Assembly: GCA_018714575.1 (NCBI GenBank)
Contig: DVNF01000097.1
Location: 1 to 7,103 of the forward strand
DNA length: 7,103 bases
Direction: 5' to 3'
Source: Candidatus Stercoripulliclostridium merdigallinarum
GTDB lineage: Bacteria; Bacillota; Clostridia; Christensenellales; DTU072
Part shown: piece after piece, positions 1-7,103 of the stretch
How the letters are laid out: each line of letters opens with the position of its first letter
Position numbering within the stretch: position 1 is the first letter of the stretch
Made by a program: the position numbers and the translations under genes
The notes under the pieces: model-generated
The model's input: the letters and a program-made list of their open reading frames with translations, nothing else
What the model was told of the DNA's origin: nothing
Database searches by the model: none

Positions 1-1
1 G

Positions 2-1042
2 GGTCAGCCCGTATCCGTTACCGCCGAGGGCGGCGGCAGAAAGACGGAACATTTAGGCGAGATCGCCGCGGCGGCGGAAAACAGACCTTTAAGCGCGGAG
101 GAAATAAAGGAGGTTTTTTCAAAGATCGACAAATTTCCTTTCGCACCCGAAATCACCGTGGAAACGGACGGAGCGTTTATACCCCGAAGCGTTTTGAACG
201 CGATCAGGAGAGGGGTGTATTCCGACTTTTTCGAAGGCGCGTTAAAAAGGCGCGCGCCGCTTTCGGTAGATATAAAAAAGATCATCGGTGGCGACTGCGA
301 TAATGTAAATATTGCGGGAAACAACGGCGGTAAACAATCCGAAATTCTGGTTTTATCTTCCTTACCCGTTGGGGACGGTAAAACGGTCGTGTTTGCTCCT
401 GACGATTATTTCGGCGCGGAAACGCGGAAATTTATTGATTATCACGGCGAAAAATATTTGTATTTGCTGCCGGAATTTTCCCGAATAGAATTGGATTCGT
501 TGGAAGAAACGGCAAAAGCCATAGGGGGAATTTATTGCGAAAACCTGTCCGGGATAGCTTTGGCGCGCAAATGGGGGGTCAAACTGTTCCTTGGAACGGG
601 CATGAATATTTTTAACGGTACGGCGGCAGGCGAAGCGGCAAAAATCTGCGACAGGTTTGCGCTGTCGAAAGAGCTGTCGGTTGCCGAGGCGGAACAGATA
701 GCGTGCGGCGCGGTTTTGCGCCGCGGCAACGTGAAGCTGATGGACTTGGCGTACTGCCCTTACGGGGGCGATTGTAAAAATTGTTCGGCAAAAGCAATCG
801 GCACGTTGACGGACGAGGGCGGCAGAAGCTTTAAATTGCGCAGAGTGCGCCTGAAAGGGTGTTATTTCGAATTGTATAATTGCGCCGATCTGTATTTGGA
901 AGACGACGAACGGCACGATACTTTAAAAAATTTCGTGTTGTATGACCGGGATACCGCGACAACGCTTGCCGTGTGCGGCAAGAACGCTTATTCAAAGATA
1001 TACCCTGTAACCTCGGGTACGGGCAGGAGAGGTGTAGAATAA
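2..1042 (+). CDS. U32 family peptidase-like protein (RlhA/DUF3656 type), C-terminal part, 5'-truncated by window edge
   Basis: This frame is open from the first base to the TAA at 1040-1042 and gives 346 residues with no start in view, so the gene begins upstream. The first ~75 residues match the DUF3656 module that follows the U32 barrel in RlhA (YdcP) relatives: a GQPVSVTA opening, a KFPFAPEITVE stretch and the signature PRSVLNAIRRG. The rest looks like a second, degenerate U32 barrel (IYCENLSGIALARKWGV, LFLGTGMNIFN, FALSKELSVAEAEQ, NVKLMDLAYCP), with cysteines coded at 536, 755, 773 and 782. Known family roles: E. coli RlhA hydroxylates C2501 of 23S rRNA, TrhP hydroxylates tRNA U34, and UbiU/UbiV carry [4Fe-4S] clusters held by four cysteines. 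A cytoplasmic RNA-modifying role is therefore more likely than proteolysis, but this is inference, since the main barrel is unseen. The gene is coupled to the PHP gene downstream. Family call strong; substrate unknown. Confidence 0.85.
   Translation, partial: GQPVSVTAEGGGRKTEHLGEIAAAAENRPLSAEEIKEVFSKIDKFPFAPEITVETDGAFIPRSVLNAIRRGVYSDFFEGALKRRAPLSVDIKKIIGGDCDNVNIAGNNGGKQSEILVLSSLPVGDGKTVVFAPDDYFGAETRKFIDYHGEKYLYLLPEFSRIELDSLEETAKAIGGIYCENLSGIALARKWGVKLFLGTGMNIFNGTAAGEAAKICDRFALSKELSVAEAEQIACGAVLRRGNVKLMDLAYCPYGGDCKNCSAKAIGTLTDEGGRSFKLRRVRLKGCYFELYNCADLYLEDDERHDTLKNFVLYDRDTATTLAVCGKNAYSKIYPVTSGTGRRGVE
1029..1034 (+). promoter_or_regulatory. Ribosome binding site deciding the start of the PHP gene
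   Basis: GAGGTG matches six bases of the AGGAGGTG consensus and sits 7 nt before the ATG at 1042, inside the last codons of the U32 gene. The frame is also open from an upstream ATG at 973, which lacks such a site and would add 23 residues unlike the family's N-terminus. The site therefore supports 1042 as the start. Confidence 0.8.
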
Positions 1043-2388
1043 TGGATCGGACGGAATTTAAAATTACGATCACCCCCGACGGACCGACTTTTTATAGACA
1101 TAAAATCGAAATTCCATCGGACGTTCTGAGGGTAGAGTTCGAATACGAATATTATCCGGAACGCGGCAAAGGCGGTAAAAACGAAATCGACTTTGCCCTG
1201 ACGGGGAAATCGGAAAGTCCTATGGACGCCGAACGCGACATAGGAACGCGCGGCAGCGCAGTCAGAAAGATCGTAGTTTCCGAGGCTTATTCGACTGCGG
1301 GTTTCGACCGCGTCGCTCCTTCCGAAATAGCCGCTGCGGTTATAGGACGGGGCAGACTGTATTCCGATGCGGTAGAAGTTACGGTGCGTTGGAAGTTTAT
1401 AAAGAAGCAACGCCGTTACTATGCCGGCGATCCGCACGTCCATTCGATAAATTCGGACGGCAGGCTGACTTATGAACGGTTGTTGAAAAAAGCCAAGCGC
1501 AAAGGTTTGGAGTTTATCTGCGTAACCGATCACAACCGCACGGTAATAGGGGAACTGCCTGCCGTGGAAGGCTTGACGGCAATAGAGGGAGTCGAGGTGA
1601 CTTTATATAACGGTCATGCAAACTTTTTGGGGGTCGCCCGTCCTTACGACGAAAGTTTTTCCGTTGAAAACGTCGCAGATTGGCGGCGCCTTGCCGCACA
1701 GGCAAGGGAAAGGGGGGCGGTGATCGTATTAAACCATCCTTTCTGTAAAAGGTGTCCTTGGCGATGGGAACTTAGCGCGGAAGACTTCGACGGCGTAGAG
1801 GTCTTGAACGGACCGCCCAGAGAGGATAATTTAATCAATGCCGAATGGTGGGAAAAGCAACTGCCCGTAAAACGTCTGACGCCGCTGGGCGGCTCCGATT
1901 ATCACAGGGACTATTTTGTCGTTTCGACTTTGGGAATGCCGACTACGTTCGTTTTGGCGAACTCTTCCGAAAAAAAGGATATATTAGAGGGGATAAAGGA
2001 GGGCAGAACGGCGGTAGCTTCCTCAAAAAAACGCGGCGCGATAGAAATGCGCGTCGGCAACTATACCGTAGGCGACGAAGTGCCGTTTTCCGGTAACGAT
2101 GCCGACACGGTGACCGTTCGCGTTCCTTACATCAAAAAGGGCGAAATTTTACGGATAACGGACGGAAAAGGCGTCTTAAAAGTCGTCGTAGCGTCACGCA
2201 CGGGAGAGCTGGTCACGGAGGTAGCGCCGCGCGGAAAAGGCGCGTTTTACGCCGAAGTCATGTCGCGTTACCGCGGTATAAAAAGAGTATTGTTCGATAT
2301 ATTGCTGACTTTTATGTTGCCCGAGGACGCGTTTAAACGACACCCCGATTTTATTTTCGCGTTGACTGCTCCGATATATTTCGTATAG
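1042..2388 (+). CDS. PHP domain metallohydrolase, CehA/McbA family
   Basis: 448 residues from the ATG at 1042 (SD GAGGTG, 7-nt spacer). Residues ~1-125 are a beta-rich N-terminal domain typical of CehA/McbA proteins, with a segment around RGSAVRKIVVSEAYSTAGF. The PHP domain follows with its metal-binding set: H132-V-H134, D139, TDH at 162-164, E182/E185, H192, NHPF at 231-234 and GSDYH at 284-288. After it comes the mutational-hotspot-like block (LEGIKEGRTAVASS) and a C-terminal beta domain ending LTAPIYFV, as in relatives that close on a ...NPIY-like strand. PHP proteins bind two or three divalent metals and usually hydrolyse phosphoester bonds; CehA and McbA themselves hydrolyse the insecticide carbaryl. 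The natural substrate here cannot be read from sequence. No signal peptide or membrane segment is seen, so it is probably cytoplasmic. The start overlaps the U32 stop (TAATG), implying coupled expression. Family call firm, function open. Confidence 0.9.
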   Translation: MDRTEFKITITPDGPTFYRHKIEIPSDVLRVEFEYEYYPERGKGGKNEIDFALTGKSESPMDAERDIGTRGSAVRKIVVSEAYSTAGFDRVAPSEIAAAVIGRGRLYSDAVEVTVRWKFIKKQRRYYAGDPHVHSINSDGRLTYERLLKKAKRKGLEFICVTDHNRTVIGELPAVEGLTAIEGVEVTLYNGHANFLGVARPYDESFSVENVADWRRLAAQARERGAVIVLNHPFCKRCPWRWELSAEDFDGVEVLNGPPREDNLINAEWWEKQLPVKRLTPLGGSDYHRDYFVVSTLGMPTTFVLANSSEKKDILEGIKEGRTAVASSKKRGAIEMRVGNYTVGDEVPFSGNDADTVTVRVPYIKKGEILRITDGKGVLKVVVASRTGELVTEVAPRGKGAFYAEVMSRYRGIKRVLFDILLTFMLPEDAFKRHPDFIFALTAPIYFV

Positions 2389-2450
2389 GGGTATTCGGAA
2401 TTTTGCGCCGAAAAGGGGGATGATCCACGGGGATCCTTAAAGATATTCCC

Positions 2451-2479
2451 TTGTAATTAAAAAATATATATGCTATAAT
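2451..2479 (+). promoter_or_regulatory. Sigma-A/sigma-70 type promoter with extended -10, upstream of the transporter gene
   Basis: A -35 element TTGTAA (2451-2456) lies 17 nt before a perfect -10 TATAAT (2474-2479), and TGC at 2471-2473 forms an extended -10 (TGnTATAAT). The spacer is A/T-rich. The start site expected seven bases after the -10 is A2486, the first base of the transporter ATG. It is the best promoter in the window and probably drives the transporter-acetyltransferase-glnS unit. Confidence 0.8.
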
Positions 2480-2485
2480 CGATCC

Positions 2486-4009
2486 ATGAATAATCCCGCG
2501 CTTAAACAAAAACGAATGGTGACGGGTTTCCAAAAGTTCTCGTTGGGACTTGGGGATTTGGGATACTCGCTGGTGGTCAACACCTTCTCTTCGTACATAC
2601 TGTTTTTCGGCGCGACCGTAATGGGGGTAAACGCTTCCCTGATGGGCGCGGTCATCGCCATAGGCACCGTTTGGGACGCGATAACCGATCCGATAATGGG
2701 TTATATTTCCGATAATACCCGCAGCCGTATTTTCGGTCGCAGGCACCTCTACATTCTGATAGGGATGTTCGGAATGGTGGTTTGCAACGTGTTGTTATGG
2801 TCTGTACCCAGGAATTTTTCGTCCGTAGCCATGGCGGCTTGGTTTGCAATATGCATCATCGGAATGCGTACCTTTACAACTATGGTTCAAACGCCGGTAT
2901 CCGCGCTGTCGTTGGATATGGCGGGGGACTATAACGAACGCAGTACCATTCAGATCGTCAAATCGGTATTCATGATCCTGGGAATACTGCTGCCGACGGT
3001 TCTGATAGGCATATTCCAAACGGATTTTTACAGGGACGGAACCTTGATAGACGGCAGGTTCAATCCCGACGGATATCTGAATTTCGGCTACGTCACCGGC
3101 GCGTGTTGTATAGTTTTCAACTTGATAATGTACATTTCTACATACTCGCACGTGCCGCGACTGAACGTGGTCGCCGCAAAAGACCCCGTCGGTCCGATGA
3201 ATTTAAAGGCAACAAAGAAGATATTTACAAACTTCTTCGGCGCGTTAAAGGATAAAAACTTCCGCGCGATCACCCTGGGATACATGGTAGCCATGATGGC
3301 GGCTTCGATACTGATCGCAGTCGGAATGAACGTGTTCACGTTCACGTTCGAAACGACAAAATTCGAAATGTACACGCTGATGGCGGGATTGTTCCTGATG
3401 ACGATAGTCGGTCAGCCGCTGTGGATGTATATATCCAAAAAATTCGACAAGAAAAAAGCGTTGATAGTCGGAATGTTTATCAGCCTTACGGGTTGCGTAA
3501 TGTTGCTGATAATGTTTTTGGCGCGCGATTTCTTTGTCGGATTGTTGCACCAGAATTCGATAAACGTCATCTTTATGATGCCGCCGCTGATGGTCGCCGG
3601 ATTGGGTACGGGAGTGCTGTATTCGCTGCCCGTAGCCTTGATAGGCGACGTCGTTATCTTGGAAAAAGCCGCTACCGGCGAGGATAAAACGGCAACGTAT
3701 ACGGGCTTTCTGACCTTCGGAAACAAGGTCGGGCAGGCGCTGTCTTCGGCAATATTGGGGTTCATGTTGGACGCCATAGGCTTTCAGGAAGGATCGACTA
3801 CCCAAACTCCCGAAGTCTCCGAAGGCTTGGGTTGGATAATGTGCATAGGCGTTATATTGGCTATCGGTACAGGGTTGTTTATATTCACCAGGTCAAAGAT
3901 GACGCGCGCCGACGTTCAGGCGGCGATGGATAAATTGGAACAGCAGGAAAACCAAAATATCGAAGTTTCGGATATCCAAACCACGATAACGGAAGCCCAA
4001 ACGGAGTGA
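2486..4009 (+). CDS. GPH-family (MFS_2) sugar:cation symporter-like transporter
   Basis: 507 residues, an integral membrane protein with about twelve hydrophobic helices. The family's opening block GFQKFSLGLGDLGYS (14-28) leads into helix 1. The hallmark helix 2-3 loop is present: W63-D-A-I-T-D68-P-I-M-G-Y-I-S-D76-N-T-R, then G84-R-R. In the second half, IGDVVILEKAATGEDKTATYTGF (~386-408), followed by FGNKVGQAL, matches the GPH signature after helix 10. Family members (MelB, XynB, YicJ, UidB type) import glycosides, pentosides or hexuronides with Na+ or H+; D64 and D68 are at the positions of the cation-site aspartates of MelB. The substrate cannot be assigned because no glycosidase or sugar gene is adjacent. 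A hydrophilic Gln/Glu-rich tail of ~37 residues follows the last helix. No SD precedes the ATG at 2486 or the in-frame ATG at 2516; the promoter position suggests a leaderless mRNA. The GNAT gene follows after 4 nt. Confidence 0.9.
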   Translation: MNNPALKQKRMVTGFQKFSLGLGDLGYSLVVNTFSSYILFFGATVMGVNASLMGAVIAIGTVWDAITDPIMGYISDNTRSRIFGRRHLYILIGMFGMVVCNVLLWSVPRNFSSVAMAAWFAICIIGMRTFTTMVQTPVSALSLDMAGDYNERSTIQIVKSVFMILGILLPTVLIGIFQTDFYRDGTLIDGRFNPDGYLNFGYVTGACCIVFNLIMYISTYSHVPRLNVVAAKDPVGPMNLKATKKIFTNFFGALKDKNFRAITLGYMVAMMAASILIAVGMNVFTFTFETTKFEMYTLMAGLFLMTIVGQPLWMYISKKFDKKKALIVGMFISLTGCVMLLIMFLARDFFVGLLHQNSINVIFMMPPLMVAGLGTGVLYSLPVALIGDVVILEKAATGEDKTATYTGFLTFGNKVGQALSSAILGFMLDAIGFQEGSTTQTPEVSEGLGWIMCIGVILAIGTGLFIFTRSKMTRADVQAAMDKLEQQENQNIEVSDIQTTITEAQTE

Positions 4010-4013
4010 TAAA

Positions 4014-4388
4014 ATGATTTCATTAGGCGCTACCAACGATAAAACGCTGAACGACAAATTGCATACGGCTATTTTTTCTGCGCCGTTGGACGGCGACGTC
4101 GGATACGTACTGAACGTTGACGGAGTGCCGGCAGGCATCGCTAAACTGATAGTCACTCCGGAGGAATCGCATATCGTCAGAGTGGGAATTTTGCCTAAGC
4201 TGCGCGGAAAAGGCTACGGCGATTTTTTCACCAGGTCGTTAATGAACGTGCTGATAGACGTGACCGACAAAATTGTCGTCGATTACGTTTCCGATTATTA
4301 TCTGAAATTCGGCTTTGTGCGGGAAGGGGATAAAATGGTCATCGATCCGGAAAAGCTGGTTTTCCCCAGGCAGTGCCGACACGAATAA
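4014..4388 (+). CDS. GNAT family N-acetyltransferase, small
   Basis: 124 residues from ATG 4014, with GGAG at 4003-4006 (7-nt spacer) lying in the last codons of the transporter gene, so the two are probably coupled. The acetyl-CoA pyrophosphate-binding motif A is clear: strand VRVGILPKL then R64-G-K-G67-Y-G69, fitting R/QxxGxG/A, followed by the helix FFTRSLMNVLID. The C-terminal YYLKFGFVREGDKMVID (95-111) is the usual GNAT beta6-beta7 element with a conserved GF. Preceding strands (GYVLNVDGVPAGIAKLIV, 30-47) fit beta2-beta3. At 124 residues it is shorter than most GNATs (~140-170); the missing part is the N-terminal helix region rather than the cofactor site. It would transfer an acetyl group from acetyl-CoA to an amine, with an unknown acceptor (protein N-terminus, lysine, small amine or aminoacyl product). 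Its place between a sugar transporter and glnS gives no firm clue. Fold call good, function unknown. Confidence 0.8.
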   Translation: MISLGATNDKTLNDKLHTAIFSAPLDGDVGYVLNVDGVPAGIAKLIVTPEESHIVRVGILPKLRGKGYGDFFTRSLMNVLIDVTDKIVVDYVSDYYLKFGFVREGDKMVIDPEKLVFPRQCRHE

Positions 4389-4407
4389 CATTCAATCGCA
4401 TTAATCG

Positions 4408-4419
4408 AATTTATAAATT
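4408..4419 (+). repeat. 12-bp perfect AT palindrome in the gap before glnS
   Basis: AATTTATAAATT equals its own reverse complement. It fills much of the 48-nt gap 4389-4436, which is far more A/T-rich than the surrounding genes. It contains TATAAA (4412-4417), a possible weak -10, but no good -35 sits 16-18 nt upstream. It could be an operator or weak internal promoter, or just AT-rich chance. No terminator and no room for a T-box riboswitch is seen. Confidence 0.35.
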
Positions 4420-4426
4420 TATATTT

Positions 4427-4430
4427 GGAG
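4427..4430 (+). promoter_or_regulatory. Ribosome binding site deciding the glnS start
   Basis: GGAG lies 6 nt before the ATG at 4437. The frame is open from a TTG at 4425, but that codon abuts and overlaps this site and has no SD of its own, so 4437 is chosen. The resulting N-terminus puts the HIGH motif at residues 40-43, where E. coli GlnRS has it. Confidence 0.8.
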
Positions 4431-4436
4431 ATAAAT

Positions 4437-6077
<1,641 letters not shown>

Positions 6078-6114
6078 AGTCTGTAATCTGACGACCATTT
6101 ACGAATATCTGTCG

Positions 6115-6155
6115 CGGCGGTCGGAAAACTTAGCCGTTCCGACCGCCGTCTTTTT
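6115..6155 (+). terminator. Rho-independent terminator after glnS
   Basis: A perfect 12-bp G/C-rich stem pairs 6115-6126 (CGGCGGTCGGAA) with 6137-6148 (TTCCGACCGCCG) around a 10-nt loop, and is followed by TCTTTTT at 6149-6155. The T-tract lies only on the + side, so it ends transcripts coming from glnS, 37 nt after the stop codon. It isolates the surface-protein gene downstream from read-through. Confidence 0.95.
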
Positions 6156-6164
6156 ATATTATTA

Positions 6165-6183
6165 ATAGTAAAGTTATAGTAAA
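6165..6183 (+). repeat. Direct repeat of ATAGTAAA with 11-bp period
   Basis: ATAGTAAA occurs at 6165-6172 and again at 6176-6183, spaced about one helical turn, in the AT-rich stretch just after the terminator. It is next to TAAAAAGCATTTTTA (6180-6194), an AT inverted repeat with a 3-nt loop. It could be a regulator site or UP-like element for the surface-protein gene; chance is also possible in such biased DNA. Confidence 0.35.
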
Positions 6184-6200
6184 AAGCATTTTTAAGGGAG

Positions 6201-6231
6201 TTGAATTGTGGTAGAGTAGAATCAGCATAAT
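6201..6231 (+). promoter_or_regulatory. Possible weak promoter for the surface-protein gene
   Basis: TTGAAT (6201-6206) and CATAAT (6226-6231) resemble -35 and -10 boxes, but the 19-nt spacing is long; TAGAAT at 6217-6222 is an alternative -10 without a good -35. Some promoter must lie between the terminator at 6155 and the ATG at 6270, because the gene is cut off from upstream transcription. The exact boxes are uncertain. Confidence 0.35.
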
Positions 6232-6232
6232 C

Positions 6233-6250
6233 GGGCGAGTATACTCGTCC
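6233..6250 (+). promoter_or_regulatory. Palindrome in the surface-protein leader (operator or hairpin)
   Basis: GGGCGAGTATACTCGTCC contains a perfect 12-bp palindrome, CGAGTATACTCG (6236-6247), extended by two G-C pairs and one G-T mismatch. As DNA it has the two-fold symmetry of a dimeric repressor site just downstream of the possible -10 at 6226-6231. As RNA it folds into a 7-bp stem with a TATA loop, ending 9 nt before the SD. It has no T-tract, so it is not a terminator. No other copy was noticed in the window. Confidence 0.5.
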
Positions 6251-6259
6251 GTCAATTAC

Positions 6260-6264
6260 GAGGT
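6260..6264 (+). promoter_or_regulatory. Ribosome binding site deciding the start of the surface-protein gene
   Basis: GAGGT lies 5 nt before the ATG at 6270. An ATG at 6265 directly abuts this site and stops after two codons (ATG-CGA-TGA), so it cannot be the gene start; 6270 gives a normal signal peptide. Confidence 0.75.
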
Positions 6265-6269
6265 ATGCG

Positions 6270-7103
6270 ATGAGAACAGATGTTGCACAGGGTAAGAAGC
6301 TTTCGTTTACGCGGAAATCCGGCTTGACGGCCGCGCTCCTTTTATTTTTATGCGCGCTGGCGCCTGCGCTGGCGTTAGGAGTGTGCACGCTTGCGGATAC
6401 GGACGTCGCTTTGGCGGCGGACGGCGACTACGAGTTTACGGTAGGCACTTCGGAAGGCTTTACTTTCGGCAGCCCGTACAACATCGCCTCCGAAAAAGGC
6501 TATCCTTCCGTTACGGTAGATTTTAAGGGGACCGTCGACGGAGGATCCGGGTTTTGGTATTACCTCGGTACCGAAACGGAACTTCCCGAAAACGTTCAAT
6601 GGACGGAATTAAACTCCGATTCCAATCCTATCGACGCCAACGGAGCTTACACTTTTACGCTGAATTCGATAATAGCGGAAGTGACCGACTATTACGAAAG
6701 CTATATTTTCTTCCGCGGCGGCAATCCTACGACCGAAGAATATTACATAGACTCCACCGCCAGAAAGATCGTATTGATAAATTCCAATAACGTAAAGCCT
6801 TCGATCGATTCGATATCCGCTGTCACGGGCGACGGCACGACGAATTACGATCTGACGACGGAAAACGGAAATTGGACGAATACCGCGATCAGGATCACCG
6901 CGGTATCGAATTATTCCGGAAATCCCAATGCCGTAAAGTTCCGTTATAAATTGGGCGAAAACGGTGAGGAAAGGCCTTTCGATTCCGTTGCCGCAGGCGA
7001 AAACGGAGTCGTCGGCACCGTCACGATCGGCGGAAACAACGACGGCGACGTCAGGGAATATGCGGGCGAGATCATTTTTAAAGTTGCGGACGCCGCGTTG
7101 GTC
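6270..7103 (+). CDS. Secreted or surface protein with signal peptide and Ig-like repeats, 3'-truncated by window edge
   Basis: The frame is open from ATG 6270 to the last base (278 residues), so the protein continues beyond the window. The N-terminus is a Sec signal peptide: basic n-region (K9, K10, R15, K16), hydrophobic core 18-42, and likely signal peptidase I cleavage after an AxA-type site near A47-L-A49. The mature part is rich in Asp, Asn, Gly, Thr, Ser and Tyr with alternating beta-strand pattern. Residues ~50-165 look like one beta-sandwich module ending in YYIDSTARKIVL; from ~172 (PSIDSISAV) a second begins, with NGNWTNTAIRITAVSNYSG and VKFRYKLGENGEE resembling bacterial Ig-like modules of the W-T/N-x-x-V/I-x-I-T-A type. 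Such proteins in Clostridia are often large, cell-wall attached and involved in adhesion or glycan contact; that role is inference. No LPXTG, SLH or catalytic domain is in view. Expression appears independent, downstream of a terminator and a palindrome. Export call firm, function unknown. Confidence 0.8.
   Translation, partial: MRTDVAQGKKLSFTRKSGLTAALLLFLCALAPALALGVCTLADTDVALAADGDYEFTVGTSEGFTFGSPYNIASEKGYPSVTVDFKGTVDGGSGFWYYLGTETELPENVQWTELNSDSNPIDANGAYTFTLNSIIAEVTDYYESYIFFRGGNPTTEEYYIDSTARKIVLINSNNVKPSIDSISAVTGDGTTNYDLTTENGNWTNTAIRITAVSNYSGNPNAVKFRYKLGENGEERPFDSVAAGENGVVGTVTIGGNNDGDVREYAGEIIFKVADAALV

Noticed and set aside
362..916. Open frame of 184 codons on the - strand
   Set aside because: Antisense to the U32 coding region, with an Arg/Phe/Gln-rich composition typical of shadow frames and no motif.
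973..1041. Upstream ATG extending the PHP protein by 23 residues
   Set aside because: It lies inside the U32 gene without an SD, whereas the ATG at 1042 has GAGGTG 7 nt upstream and gives the family-like N-terminus.
2394..2450. Small hairpins in the gap after the PHP gene (TTCGG/CCGAA at 2394-2412, GATCC/GGATC at 2422-2435, GGGGAT/ATTCCC at 2429-2450)
   Set aside because: Stems are 5-6 bp and none is followed by a T-tract, so no intrinsic terminator or riboswitch can be supported; the last two are mutually exclusive folds but too weak to claim a switch.
3331..3350. Short tandem TTCACG repeat in the transporter gene
   Set aside because: Only about two units, encoding an ordinary Phe-Thr-Phe-Thr-Phe stretch; explained by amino-acid sequence and codon preference.
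6194..6219. AAGGGAG followed by GTG at 6208 as a leader-peptide start
   Set aside because: The frame GTG-GTA-GAG-TAG stops after three codons and has no attenuator downstream, so a leader peptide is not supported.

Overview
The window reads as ordinary chromosomal DNA from an uncultured low-to-mid-GC Bacillota bacterium, probably of the class Clostridia. This is an inference from three things: purine-rich Shine-Dalgarno (SD) sites matching AGGAGGTG, the protein families present (a two-barrel U32/DUF3656 protein, a GPH-type sugar symporter, a Sec-exported Ig-like surface protein), and a roughly balanced G+C content judged by eye. All six genes lie on the + strand. No tRNA, rRNA, CRISPR array, transposase or phage gene was seen.

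Layout. (1) 2-1042: the C-terminal part of a U32-family protein of the RlhA/DUF3656 type; its catalytic N-terminal barrel lies upstream of the window. (2) 1042-2388: a PHP-domain metallohydrolase of the CehA/McbA type, whose ATG overlaps the previous stop codon by one base (TAATG), so the two are very likely co-transcribed and translationally coupled. (3) 2389-2485: a short gap ending in a near-consensus extended -10 promoter whose predicted start site falls on the ATG of the next gene. (4) 2486-4009: a twelve-helix GPH/MFS symporter. (5) 4014-4388: a compact GNAT acetyltransferase, 4 nt after the transporter. (6) 4437-6077: a full-length glutaminyl-tRNA synthetase, followed by a strong intrinsic terminator at 6115-6155. 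(7) 6156-6269: an AT-rich leader with an 11-bp-period direct repeat and a palindrome. (8) 6270 to the end: the start of a secreted or surface-anchored protein, cut by the window edge.

How the genes work together. The first pair combines an RNA-hydroxylation-like U32 protein with a phosphoesterase-like hydrolase of unknown substrate. The transporter, acetyltransferase and GlnRS genes are probably one transcription unit running from the promoter at 2451-2479 to the terminator at 6115-6155, although glnS may also have its own weak promoter in the AT-rich 48-nt gap before it. The surface-protein gene is a separate unit.

No clearly new biological system is visible. The points most worth a second look are the probable leaderless transporter mRNA, the palindrome just upstream of the surface-protein start site, and the coupled U32-PHP gene pair.
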